In this document: one piece after another, positions 11,836-22,887 of the stretch
Numbering within the stretch: position 1 is the first letter of the stretch
How the letters are laid out: every line of letters starts with the position of its first letter
Assembly: GCA_030762175.1 (NCBI GenBank)
Contig: CM060831.1
Span: 2,869,001 to 2,933,000 of the forward strand
DNA length: 64,000 nt
From: Metallyticus violacea
Taxonomy: Eukaryota; Arthropoda; Insecta; Mantodea; Metallyticidae
Reading direction: 5' to 3'
The notes under the pieces: generated by a model
Told to the model about the DNA's origin: nothing
Seen by the model: the letters and a program-made list of their open reading frames with translations, nothing else
Database searches by the model: none
Program-made: the position numbers and the translations under genes

Positions 11836-12725
11836 CAGATAATGCGCGAAGTTCGAACTGCTATTAACGATTTCAAGAATGGGAGGATCCCCAGGTGAAG
11901 ATGGAATACAAAACGAATTGCTAAAGCTTGCAGAAGACCCGCTAACACCCAAACTCACCAAATTCTTCAATGCAATTCTAAAAACAGAAGACATGCCCAA
12001 ACAATGGAAAACCAGCACAATGTTCTTCTACACAAAAAAACGCACCAGAGATGATATAGACAACTACAGACCTATAAGTCTGGTGTCAAATATATACAAA
12101 CTGTTTACAAATATCTTAACTAGAAGAATAACGAAGATTCTGGATGAAAATCAACCACCAGAACAAGCGGGTTTCCGTACAAGCAGCACAATAGACCATC
12201 TCCAAACTATAAACCAGCTGATGGAGAAAGCAGAGGAATTTCATCTAACACTGTACATCGCCTTTATTAACTATAAGTAAGGCCTTTGACTCAGTTGGAC
12301 ATACAAGCATATTACACGCTCTGGCAGCTCAAGGAATACACAAAAGCTATAGCAAAGTTTTATGAAAGTAAAAACAGAAGAAGAAGGACAACCACTCCGA
12401 CTAGAAAGAGGAGTGGCGATCCAATCTCTTCCAAAAATCTTCACTTGTGTAATGGAGCATATATTCAGGAAAATGAACTGACATAATAGTTTCTAAATGA
12501 ACATAAATGGCAGTCGACTAACAAATCTAAGATTTGCCGACGATGTGGTCTTATTCGTCAAAACACCGAAAGCACTACAAACTATGCTAGAACGTATGTG
12601 AGCGTAGCAAAAATGCAGGGCTATCACTAAACAAATTGAAGACCCAGTTCATTTCAAAGGCACCTGAAACCCCAATTAAAATAGATGGAACAGTGAGCGT
12701 GGAATAGCTCACCAAGTTAGGAAAA
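11836..12725 (+). mobile_element. RTE-like reverse transcriptase pseudogene
   Basis: The translation follows the RT domain in order: PGEDGIQNELLKLA, YRPISLVSNIYKLFTNILTR, QPPEQAGFRTSSTIDHLQ, YIAFINYK and then KAFDSV across a +1 shift. The catalytic box LRFADDVVLFV comes at about 12525-12560. Stops at 12278 and 12481 and frameshifts inactivate it. The TIDHLQ and FADD contexts fit the RTE clade. The endonuclease domain is absent, so this is a fragment of a longer element. Confidence 0.8.
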
Positions 12726-12843
12726 AGCGAGCTTTCCCTACTTTTTAGGAGACCTTTGCCCTTGAGGGACACAATAGGCCATCTTTATCTTTTAATGCGC
12801 AAGGTCTTTACCCAAATAGTGCATAACGACCGCTCTGTTGCTG

Positions 12844-13215
12844 TTAGAATGTCATGTCTTGTTGGGAATCTTTTACCATGACACAGTCATACTTTTGCAG
12901 GAGTTTGCCTCTTGCGCCAAATTGTAGGTCGTTAAAACAAAAGTGATGAAGACCCAATTGGACGGCAATAAACAATTTGCTGGGAAATTGCCGGCCTGGG
13001 GTGCCGTTTTTATGCGTCAATTGCAAGTAAGGCTCTTCAGGGTGATAACTCAGCCAAAGTGAATCTGTGTCATTTTTAACTTCTGAGATCCTCCTACTGG
13101 CGATTTTTCTCATTCTCACATGGTTTTTCAATGTCCCATTCACTGCCTTTTCTGTAAAGTACAAATGTGGCTTGCGCAGGTTGCCCAGATCCCAAGAAGG
13201 TGACGGAGATCTTTA
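12844..13215 (-). other. Orphan open reading frame inside the TIR unit
   Basis: The frame is open from about 13215 to 12844 on the minus strand. Its translation looks protein-like (NLRKPHLYFTEKAVNG, SLWLSYHPEEPYLQLTHKNG), but I recognise no family. There is no ATG near its 5' end; the first in-frame start-like codon at 13164 is TTG. It could be a fragment of a transposon or a captured exon. Confidence 0.25.
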
Positions 13216-13502
13216 CATTCCATTTTAGTTGTTGAACAGGATAATGCAAAGTCACCATATTATTTCTATTAATGCTTGACTACACTGCATGCCACTTGAA
13301 TGTTTACAAAAGAAAGTTTCTCTCAACATGTAAAGTGTATTTTAGAACGCTTCCTACGCGCGGCTATTCTTATTGCGTTACTACAATTGCTAACAATTAT
13401 TCAAACGTAGAAAAATTACATCTTGGTTGGACAAGAACGTCATTGTTGTAGCATAGAATAGAAAGCTATTAATTATTGATCAATAATGATAATTTATGAC
13501 AT

Positions 13503-13990
13503 CATATATGCACCTACATGTGGCTTCTGCTTAGAACAATCACTTTGGGGCTGAGTTATATTGTTTTAGAATAAAGTGTGTTGTTATTAATTGCGATTGG
13601 GTAACATCCTGTGGCATTGAAGAACAACACCTTAAAACCGTAAAGACCACTTAGAACATTAAAAAATTAATAAACTAAATTAGTAAACTATGAACAAACT
13701 TTAATATTTGTTCAAAATAACGAAATCTTATAAAACATTAAACATGAACTACATGCTAAACGTAAAAATGTGCTTCACGATTAAAGATCTAATATATAAA
13801 GCTACATGTTTATTTTCCGCTCCAGATCATGAGACAAATGCCCTATTTCAGTAAATTAAAATCGACTGCAATGAACAAAAAATACAAGGACAAAAAGAAA
13901 TGCACAATTCAATAACTTTTCGCAGCAATTTTTTAATTTACAAAAAAGCTATGTTTATTTTGTAAAATTGACAACAACCCTATTATTTTC
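13503..13990. other. No assignable gene
   Basis: AT-rich sequence, nothing recognisable. Confidence 0.5.
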
Positions 13991-13994
13991 AGCC

Positions 13995-14330
13995 CCCATT
14001 CACTGCACCGTTTTGTAAATTTGTTTTAGGAAGCAGATCTATAAAAACAACAACATACTTTACTCATCTCCATACTTTTAATTATATTTCTCAAAGTAGC
14101 CCCCGTTGGATGCACTCATGTCTCCAGTCTTCAAAGACATGCTGGAAACAAATTTTTGACGGGTGCCGCAGAATCGCCTCACCATTGCTTCTAATGATAG
14201 AAAATGCCTCCCAAGAAGGCATTTCTTCAATTTGGGGTAAAGGAAAGTCCCACGGGGCTAAACGTGGACTATATGGAACGTGAGAGGCAGAGTTTCCAGT
14301 ACATCTCTGTAATTCTGTTGAGTTTATAAT
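13995..14330 (-). mobile_element. Mariner-type transposase C-terminal fragment
   Basis: Minus-strand translation gives VPYSPRLAPWDFPLPQIEEM and later HVFEDWRHECIQRG, matching the usual PPYSPDLAP.DFFLFP....W..C family ending. Confidence 0.6.
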
Positions 14331-14339
14331 TCAGTGTGT

Positions 14340-14418
14340 CGGTCCTGGTAACCATATTTGCCTTCTAAATCCAAGATCGCGGATTCAAACCCGACCAGGA
14401 TCGATGTAAATAAACAAA
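14340..14418 (+). mobile_element. SINE-A, internally deleted (head plus tail)
   Basis: The tRNA-like head (ggtcctggtaaccatatttg through gattcaaacccgaccagg) is followed after atcgatg directly by the tail gtaaataaa. About 190 bases of body are missing. Confidence 0.75.
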
Positions 14419-14569
14419 ACTCAAGAAAAATAACAATAATTCAGTATAGGTACGACATGCTGGTAAATCTATCCTTAAAAGTGCTAGTGACCACGTGCAC
14501 GCAGCAGTCTTAGAAGCCACCGTGCGCAAACACATCTCACATGCAACTTTTTAGTTACCAACGTGTTGG

Positions 14570-14950
14570 TAGCACAGAATGAAATATTCAGAATTTCTTA
14601 ATGTTATCCTTTCTCTCAATGACAGCAGCAGTGTTAATTTTTTCTTCTGTTAGAGCACAAACTGAAGAACTGCTCCACCTTTCTTTGAAATTGATTCCCT
14701 TTCTTCTTAGATCTGTGCTATAGAGAAGAATAAACTTCTGTAACATTGCTCGTCTCGTGTCTCCTACATTTTGTTGTAAGCGAAACTGAACATTCTCAAC
14801 TTGCACACCTCTCCGACATGAAAACCAAATGTGACAACAATGAAGCTTACCTTTACATTACTCACTAAGCTAACAAATTATTGTAAAGTTAAATTTTAGC
14901 GCGAGAAGTGCAAAAAATTATGATAATTCTTTATTGAATAGCTTTGTATG
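14570..14950 (-). mobile_element. Mariner family M-B, 5' end fragment
   Basis: The minus strand reads catacaaagctattcaata at its end and then ttaactttacaataat and ttgttagctta. This matches the 5' regions of the copies at 19.2 kb and 30.0 kb. The short coding part contains VCALTEEKINTAAVIERKDN. Confidence 0.6.
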
Positions 14951-16091
14951 ACCACTCATCTAAAGATCAGGGCATGCAACATAAATGTAGAAATTGCAAA
15001 ATTTTAGCATGTTTTATCACATGGATGATTTAAAAGTATATACTCAGGTTGTTACCACATTGTTGAAAAGTATTTAAAACTTAAGCAACTAAATAAGTAT
15101 ATTAATATTTTACAGAGTATATTTTTTAAAATATATTACTCAATATTACATTTATAAATGGTTCAGGCTCTTTAACACGCATAAAAAAGAACCACAAACA
15201 TTTTAGAAATATTAAAAAGAAAAGTTACGTAATATTTGTGCTAAAATATTTTGAACAGTAGTAAATATATATATCTTTTAATATGAATTTTAAAATGATA
15301 AATTTACAAAATTTCTCATTATTTTGAAGAATCTTAAACTATTTTTATTAAGTTAATTTGCATTTTGTCATAAGACAAAAATAAAGAAAATACAGGACAA
15401 TCATAATATAACAAATAATTAGAAACCCCGTTAAAATTTATTTTTGAATTTGATTGAAAATTTATTTGTTTTAGCTTGAATATTTAATGAGATTAAAAAT
15501 TTAATTTTTTTTTTTTTTTTTTTTTTTTTGTTTTTTTGTTTTCTCAAAAGCTGCATTAACCAACAATTTCATAATTTGTTAGCTGCTAGTGACGTTAGGT
15601 CACGCACAAACCGCTATCCTAGCGCAAAATTTAACGTTTGTTGGCTACAATGCTTTGCGTGACCGTAACGACATTTTGTGAAAGTTGTGAAGTAATAGTC
15701 CATAATTGTTTATTATTACAAAATGTTCGCAATGTTATCAATATATTTTCTTTTCGTTTTCGCCGAAGCTATTATTAAACAACTAAATTACTAAAATTAA
15801 AGATATTTACATAACAGTATTAACTAAATATACTCAGCAAATTCTGTTATATTTTAGGTTAACACATCATGTTTCTTTCGATGCATGATGTTCCCATTCA
15901 TTAATCTCAAAATTCTCCAGCATTTAGAGAAGCTACTTAATATTAATTACCTACCATTTTCACAGTTTAAGGTGGACGATCCTGTTTCCTGCATTTAAGC
16001 AGATCAAATGTTAGGTACGCAGTAGCATTGTATACCCGTAAAATAAAAGCATTAAGAGCAATGCTGCCAATACTGCGGCACTTATATTTCT
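14951..16091. other. AT-rich, no assignable gene
   Basis: A poly(T) run lies at 15508-15530. The remainder is AT-rich with no supported coding sequence. Confidence 0.5.
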
Positions 16092-16106
16092 AACAGATAT
16101 TTCGTA

Positions 16107-16402
16107 TTGTTGTTGTTGATTTGGTTTATTTACGGACGCTCTTTAACATCTCAGGTCATTGTAGTCACATTTAATTCAGGGCATCAAACGGCCGATAAGT
16201 TTTGCTCGGAAGTCTCTTCTTTCAGACTTGAGGTTGTTTTCCGTGCCGTATATCTACGACACGAGACCCACGGCTTTACTTCCAGAAAGAAGTCATACTT
16301 AGGATTTATACGTCTAAAAATAATCCGTCGACTTTGGCAGGGATTGAACCCGCAATCTTGGGTTTAGAAGGCAACTATGGTTACCACTAGATCACCAGGA
16401 CC
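16107..16402 (-). mobile_element. SINE-A, full length, with target-site duplication
   Basis: The complete element on the minus strand runs from ggtcctggtgatctagtgg to gagcgtccgtaaataaac plus a (CAA)n tail. It is flanked by aacagatatttcgta (16092-16106) and aacagatattttgta (16403-16417), a 15-base duplication with one mismatch. This fixes both ends. Confidence 0.95.
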
Positions 16403-16654
16403 AACAGATATTTTGTAGAAAAATATATATAAATATAAATATGGTTTTCATATATTCTAAAAATCACCCTTTTTATTTCTAAATCGTGTTTTACACTTAA
16501 ATACTTAAATAACAACGATAAATGCATATCACATTCTGACATTCCTAAAAAAAAAGTGTAGATGGTGGTATATTTTGACTCTCCATGTCAGTTACAAGAA
16601 GTCTGATTGGCAGTCAAAGCGCATGTTAAATCTCATGTTTATTTGTCATCAGAA

Positions 16655-16790
16655 TATCACGATAGTAATTTGATTTTAAATTTGCAAGAAAACCACTTGA
16701 AAAATTCAGGTCACAGCCGGGATTCAAACCACTAAACTTTGGCATTTCGACCAAATGCGCCACCGCGTTCTCCTCCAAGCACGGAACCAT
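16655..16790 (-). mobile_element. tRNA-derived SINE of another family (head)
   Basis: The minus strand shows an A-box-like ggtggcgcatttggtcg and a B-box-like ggtttgaatcccgg spaced as in a tRNA. No anticodon arm can be folded convincingly, so it is a SINE head, not a tRNA gene. Confidence 0.45.
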
Positions 16791-16959
16791 GAACTTTCAA
16801 TCATGACCAGAATTTTCAATTTTGATACGTTAACTAACCCCTATATACAAGGGATACGTCATAAGTCATGGCTACTATATTTTTCTCTCGCGAACAAGGG
16901 AGAACACGAAAAGTCTAAGATATACGATTGAAAGTGTATGGAATGTACTTTCAAATGAA

Positions 16960-17990
16960 GCCACCAAATAGTGTATGTGAGCAGCGCTGTGTGTCTCAGC
17001 ACGTCCCGAAGTTCAGTTGGTGAGCGACAATGGTCAGGAATGGAGGACACGAAAAGTGAACTACGTGCGTATGTGAAAATAGAATTTCTCTGCATGCACA
17101 AGAATGTCACACAGAGCCACGGGAAGCACTGTGTGCGCGTTCCCTGCCCTATCAAACAGTGGTGAAGTGGGCAGAATGTCCAACTGCCTATCTGCCGCGC
17201 AGTGAACATCCTATGTCCACGGACAAGAATGTACAGGTGAGGGGGTGGAACAGTGCTTACGCGTTGGTAGGCGCTGGTTACTTGTGGAATTAGAAGAGCA
17301 AACAGGAGTTCTGGCAAAACCAGTTCACCGCATTTTAAGGGAGGGCCTAAACATGCGAAAAATGTGTGCAAAGTGGTACCACATCAATTAAGTGAGGTAC
17401 AGAAGTGGACACGCTACGAAACATGTCGCATCAATCTGGCGAGATTTCAGGAAGAAGAGTTGATTCGCATCATTGCAATTGATGAAACTTGGGCAAGGCA
17501 TATCAACCAGAACTCAAGCGACAGTTCAGTGAATGGAGTCACCTTGGGTCACCACGCAAGCACAAGTTTCACCAAACTCCTTCACCAGCAAAGGTCATGT
17601 TCGTTCTGGCATGTGACAGTCAAGGTGCGCTTGTGTGTCACCCAGCGCGTGTGAATGCCCTGCATTACAGACCCATCTTCGTGTCATAATGGCACTGTGC
17701 CGCACGGCCAGGACTTTTGCGCCATTACCGTGCACGATAACGCGAAAGCTCATACAGCCAATACTGTCAAGTGTCTTTTACAGCGATGGAGATGGAAATT
17801 TCTTCCACCTCATCCCCCAAAGTGAAGTGGGAAACGCTTTGCTAACAAGGCGGACATTTTGAGAACATTTCACTTTAGCAGCTCACATGCAGCATGGTAT
17901 TCAGCGCCTTCCCCATCGCTGGCAACGAACTGTCGATGTACTCGGAGACTACCTCGAAGGTTGGAGAATACCGTGGGAGACCCGTCCTTG
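16960..17990 (+). mobile_element. Mariner-type transposase pseudogene, nearly full length
   Basis: In changing frames the order is preserved: MEDTKSELRAYVKIEFL, QKWTRYETCRINLARFQEEE, IAIDETWARHINQN (first catalytic Asp), SEWSHLGSPRKHKFHQTPSP and a C-terminal HRWQRTVDVLGDYLEGW. At least four frameshifts or stops break it. Confidence 0.75.
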
Positions 17991-18064
17991 TTCATGTCAT
18001 AAAAAACCAACGTTGTTCGGTTGCCTGTGTAAGGAATAAATCTCTCATAGTAGAGAAACCGTCT

Positions 18065-18140
18065 CCGGGTTGATGAGAGAGGTCCCATGGTTAGAGCGTC
18101 GGCACGTGGTTCAAATCTGATTCTTCCTTCCCAATAGAAT
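18065..18140 (+). mobile_element. tRNA-like SINE head, third family
   Basis: An A-box-like tggttagagcgtcgg and a B-box-like ggttcaaatct lie 17 bases apart, right after the mariner remnant. The body is not recognised. Confidence 0.4.
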
Positions 18141-18689
18141 ATATTTTGCACAACAAAATTATTGGTCCCAACCAACTGTCTGTAAGACCACTTTATATTT
18201 CTCCAAATATCTTTTTCATCTGGGAACACGTAATATTAAACCAAATTTGAAAATTCAGACCAGCTGAAGAATACAATATGAAATAAAAAGCTACAAATAT
18301 CAGACGGAACTTTTGCAATAAACAGGTCCATTATTTAGTAGCAGGGGGGGGGTATTGTAACTTGCTATAAAATATGCAAAAATACTGTTTCTGTTGATTT
18401 GCAGTTATATGCTTATTTTGTAGCTTCGTAAGTATTAAACAGATGAAAAAAATAATAAACTGTTGACTTATTGAAAAGAAATTGTTTTAAAGCCTATTGC
18501 AATTGTCATACCTCAGAAATAAAAATATACTTCCTATAAACATAAATTCTATAAAAATTGTACTAGGCATTTAACTTTTAACACACAAAATCCCTTTGGT
18601 GTGTCGTTTAGCTGTATGTTCTTGGAACTTTGTATAGTTTCCATTCTTTCAGCCTGAAACGTAAAAGCTCTTAAACCACATAAGGTTAT
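18141..18689. other. No assignable gene
   Basis: AT-rich, with a G-run near 18345. Confidence 0.45.
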
Positions 18690-18985
18690 TGAATTCTGAT
18701 GGCCTCGATCAGTATTCAAATTAGTCCATATCTTGGTTTGATGTTAAAGAGAACAAGCTCAGTTTTGCAACCCACTTTATTTTTCGACATAGTAACCTCG
18801 AAGTTGAACGCACCTGCTGCAAAGTTTCTGCAGGTTCGAGATTCCCTTGTGTAAATGGATTTCTCTTTTAAGTCTTGTATGATCTCTTCATTTGACTTAA
18901 ATTTGTGTCCAGCCAGGAAAGTTTTCAGTTTCGAGAACAGATTGCAACCAAATAGATCGCCATACAAATACACGCAACACGTAAC
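18690..18985 (-). mobile_element. Mariner-type C-terminal fragment (family shared with 56.6 kb)
   Basis: The minus-strand translation includes LFSKLKTFLAGHKFKSNEEI, the usual LKKFLAG.KF.SNEEV segment. The same nucleotide segment recurs at 56650-56720. Confidence 0.65.
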
Positions 18986-19199
18986 CGATAGTACGCTGTA
19001 AGGGTTGGGAAAAGCAGCCGCTGTGACAGATTTTTCGTAAATATTTTTCTTTCAATATTTTGTTTCATTGCATAAATACTTTACCCGTTGTAACTGACAA
19101 GTTCAGCAGGTCAGAATCGCTAACAACTAATAGAAATTATGTTTAATGCAGGCATACAAGTATATTAGAAAATTAATAGTACCTGGTGTCCAATGGTCA

Positions 19200-20090
19200 T
19201 ACTGTATGAAGGCATACTTTCTCGCCAAAAAGTTTACTTTACTTTTGTTAGCTTGATGTGTAATGTACAGTGAACTAGTTCCGTTTGTTGTCACTTCCGG
19301 TTTCCGCCTGTGTACAGAGTGCAAGTTCCGCCTACAGTAAACTGGAAGTGACAGGCGATGAGCAAGTCTGAACAAATCTTCAGCTGAGGCCTATGGATAG
19401 TTTGTTCTTCCCGGCGCTCCGGTTTGTGCTCTAACATGCCGCTGTTATTGTGAGAGAGGATCGTCGAAAAACATTAAGAACACTTTCAGAAATTCTAAAA
19501 ACTTCACGGGTGTCAACCACACGTTACTAATTGAAAGACGTGCTTGTTCACAGTGATTATTGCATGCGGTTGAAGATGTTACAGGGAGATGTAATCACTG
19601 CTGATGACATCATTTCGGTACTGAGAGCAAACAGAAAATCGTTGTGTGCAAATCTCCATCATTACCAAAACAAAAGTATCTTCTGCTCCAATAATTATTT
19701 TTATCTCTCTCTCTCTCTCTCTCCCCTTATATATATTCACTAACACGTCGCACAGAGATGTTCTGAAAACTCTGCAAGACTACATTTCAACAATCTGAAT
19801 GTTGCACCGCCTTATATATTACAAGAATGATTGTGTAGTGTGTCCTTCACCTCTCTGTATAGTTCAGGTTTAACTCCGCGTGACTTCTTCCTGTTCTTTA
19901 AACGGCTTGTAGGAGACCTTTTTCATCATAAGAAGCAGTGGTAAAGGCTGCGGAGGAGTTTCTGAAGGACCTGTCAAAAATGGTTTACAGAACGTGTTTG
20001 AAGAAACACTAGGCATTGCACTTGGAGAATAAAGATTTGTTGTCGAACATAAATTACGACCATTCTTAATTGAAAAACTCTCGCTGGTAG
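19200..20090 (+). mobile_element. Mariner family M-B, copy 2
   Basis: It starts like the copies at 14.95 and 30.0 kb (tttgttagcttgatgtgtaat, then ttccgtttgttgtcac). It ends with SGLTPRDFFLFFKRL and a terminal sequence, cattcttaattgaaaaactc, that resembles the family end. Multiple stops. A (TC)n run sits at 19704-19721. Confidence 0.65.
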
Positions 20091-20342
20091 TAATAAGCAT
20101 ACGTTGATTGATATACAGTTTTCCGACAAGTACAGAGAAACTTAGAAAGAAAGAAACATATATAGCGATAGTTTTGTCCATCCCTAAAACCATTGAAAGT
20201 TACAACCAGTGCGGCATGCCTGCCATGAGACCTAACTTGAAAACATGTACGGCTATTCTGGGGTACCATGTGTGTATATATATATATTAAATGCAGATCT
20301 TGACATGGTCTATGTTAAGAGTATTTCTGCACTCCTGGGCGT

Positions 20343-20600
20343 GACCGCCATGGGTGGTCGAGGTCGTTAAGGTGCGGACTCGTGAGCGCGAGATCTGGGG
20401 TCCGAATCCCGCCAAGACCGTCCACCCTGACTGAGGTTTATTCCAGGTTTTCCTCAGTCCTCATAAATGGCAAATGCAGGGGAGGTACCCTAAATTTAGG
20501 CCTGGAACGTTTCCTTCCTTAAAATATCCTTTCCCAGTTTATCATTTCATGTGTCATCAGTGTCACCGCCTGTGATGCCTCAGCAGTTAAAACGGGGAAA
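20343..20600 (+). mobile_element. SINE-B, full length, with 12-bp target-site duplication
   Basis: The class-II-tRNA-like head has the A box tggtcgaggtcgttaagg and B box ggtccgaatcc. The body contains tgaggtttattccaggtttt and aggtaccctaaatttaggcc. Perfect duplications actcctgggcgt lie at 20331-20342 and 20601-20612. Confidence 0.95.
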
Positions 20601-20612
20601 ACTCCTGGGCGT

Positions 20613-21239
20613 TTTGACTTTACCGTCCGCCGTTTGTTACTTCTCGTTCTAGAAACGCTGTGAGAAGTGGACCAAGTTGGTCGGAGTTATCTCCCATTTT
20701 GCCAATGGTATCACATTGAAGGACTACGACTGCTGCCTTCCAGCCACCTCTGTTCAGTTTTGTCATTCCGTATATTAAACAAAAGTTTATGTGACAACAG
20801 TTCGCTCTATCAAGGAGATTTCCTTCACGCCTGCAACGTGCATCCCGGAAACCGACACATTTGTGCAGAGAAAGCTTGCAACCCTCTTGTCGTATCTTTC
20901 TAATGTATAAATACTCATGGAACGTTTGGTCTGACAATTATCTGTTAAACAGATAACATCACGGTAGACTGCAGATCTCGTTAAAGATTGAAGAGAAGTG
21001 TAACGGCTTTCCCCTGCCCAGGACGGGCTTTTCACAAAATATTTTTTTAAATAATATGGAATACCTCTTGTAATTATCTGTCATGCCATAGATATATGCC
21101 AAGAAAAACGTTCATTTCATCTGACTTTCAAGAAAATGGCGTTGTTCTGAAGTTATTTTAACTAATCACATGCACAATTCCAGAGATGACAGAAGCATTC
21201 TAAAGTTCTCAGCCTGATCAAGAAAACACAAGATTTAAA
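20613..21239. other. No assignable gene
   Basis: Overlapping short frames on both strands lack domains. I treat the stretch as unique or unrecognised repeat sequence. Confidence 0.4.
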
Positions 21240-22345
21240 AGATTTTTTTTTTATTTCAGTACACGAGCCTTATAAGTCAATACGTTTAGTCCAACGACGT
21301 TCCAATTTGTTAATACCGTCAGTAAAATAAAATTTGTCTGTCCAATTGTGAAAAATAAGCGTCTGTCTCAGTTTCAACCTCGTCATTTGATGTGAATGAC
21401 GTCTACCCAGTTTGGGAACAAAAAGTAATCGCTGGTAGCCAAATCCGGCGAATATGGCGGATGTGGAAGCACTTGGAAGGGAAAATAATGCAGTTTTGCA
21501 GCAAAACTTTCATAAATATGTGATGAGCATTGTCGTGATGAAAGGGAACTTTCTTTTTGGCAAGTGTAGACGTTTAGCCTGAACACCATCTTTCAGTTGG
21601 TCCGGTAGTGAGGCGTAACATTCCCCGGCGATAGTTCTGCCCTTCTGGAATTGGTCTATGAGCACCACAACATGAGAAGCACAGAAAACCCTAGCCGTGA
21701 GTTTTTCTGCAGATGGAACCGTTTTTATTTCTTTGGTGTACTTTCACCTGTTGCCACCCACTGTTTGGACTGCTCCTTCGTCTCTGGCGTGTATTAACGA
21801 AAATCCGTGTTTTATCTACTGTTAGGAAACGTAGAAGGAACTCACCGGATTGTGTGTAAACAAGTCTAAACACTTTTGCGAAATGTTCATTCAAATGTGT
21901 TTTAGTCCATTTTTAACAAACACGACTCTCTCGAACGGAAGGTTTTCTCAAACCCAAAATTTCGTGTAAAATATAGTGGACACGGCCTATCGAGGTCTTT
22001 GCAATGTCAGCCAACTCGCGTATCTTCAATAGGCGATTATGGAGAACGGCATTGTGAATTTTTGTCATAATCTCGTTGGTCGTAGCGGTTTTGAGACGCC
22101 CTGAGCGCTCATCATCTTGAAGACGCTTAAATTCAGCCGCCGACTTTTAACCGTTGAAAACGAAGGGGAACTCTAATGTGGAATCTGATTACTTTCATAT
22201 TTCTGCTGGGGGTATCTCAGTTTTATCCATATCGTAGAAAATGTTAACACTAGTTTGCTTCAAGATCGTTACAAACAAGTGACTACACTTACGCGTCTGA
22301 AAGCCATCTAAAGGTTGATACTTAATTATCATAGTTCCAATACAC
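21240..22345 (-). mobile_element. Mariner family M-C, copy 1
   Basis: The minus-strand coding remnant reads FAKVFRLVYTQSGEFLLRFL, an ATGES segment, and the signature LPHPPYSPDLATSDYFLFP. Frameshifts occur. A diverged relative lies at 36.17-37.16 kb in the same orientation. Confidence 0.7.
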
Positions 22346-22670
22346 GACATCTCTGAGTCAGACCAAGAACTTCAAACACCCTTCGTATCTGAATATCACT
22401 ATTCTTATATAAATAAAATTGACATATATCTTATGTTCTTAGTTGTCGCTAAGCAAAAAGGTCAGCGATTGGTCGAGCGTAAATGTTTTGTAGGATCCTG
22501 TTTTAATTTCAGAATACATTTACATTAGAGATGTGTTTTCTGATAAAAACAGAAGTCTGTAAAGATCACTTTGATGTTGTTGCAACCAGCCTTCTCCCCC
22601 TACTGACAAGAAATTCATGTGACAATCCGTAGCGATCACTCGCATGTTAAACGGAGACGTTAACGTAACA

Positions 22671-22887
22671 CGCCAGGGTCCATGGCATTTTCAGGACATA
22701 GCAATCTGAACTATGACTTCCTTCGGAAGGGAAGTAAAGTAGTGGGTCCCGTGTCGTACATTTACGGCACCATAAAGAACCTCAAGCCTAAAAAAGAGGC
22801 CTCTGAGCAAAATTTATCAGCCATTTCATGCCCTGAATTGAATGGGACGCTGATGATCTGAGATGTAAAGAGTGCCCTTAAATAAGA
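22671..22887 (+). mobile_element. SINE-A, 5'-truncated
   Basis: It begins inside the head at cgccagggtccatgg, then has tatgacttccttcggaaggg, the ttacggcac core and a degraded tail. Confidence 0.85.

Larger units (their letters stand above)
11787..13502. mobile_element. 1.7-kb unit with imperfect terminal inverted repeats
   Basis: The left edge (11787) reads atgtcata then attattgatcaataat. The right edge (13502, reverse complement) reads atgtcata, seven extra bases, then the same attattgatcaataat continuing into taata. The unit holds an RTE-like fragment and an orphan open frame. It may be a DNA transposon that was later invaded, but no transposase is evident. Confidence 0.4.

Noticed and set aside
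12587..12772. 61-codon minus-strand frame
   Set aside because: It is the antisense shadow of the RTE-like pseudogene.
17870..18229. 119-codon minus-strand frame
   Set aside because: It is antisense to the C-terminal part of the mariner pseudogene and a SINE-like head.
20343..20420. Possible true tRNA gene (A and B boxes present)
   Set aside because: The downstream body, the target duplications and the other copies show it is the head of SINE-B. The same applies to the SINE-A heads.
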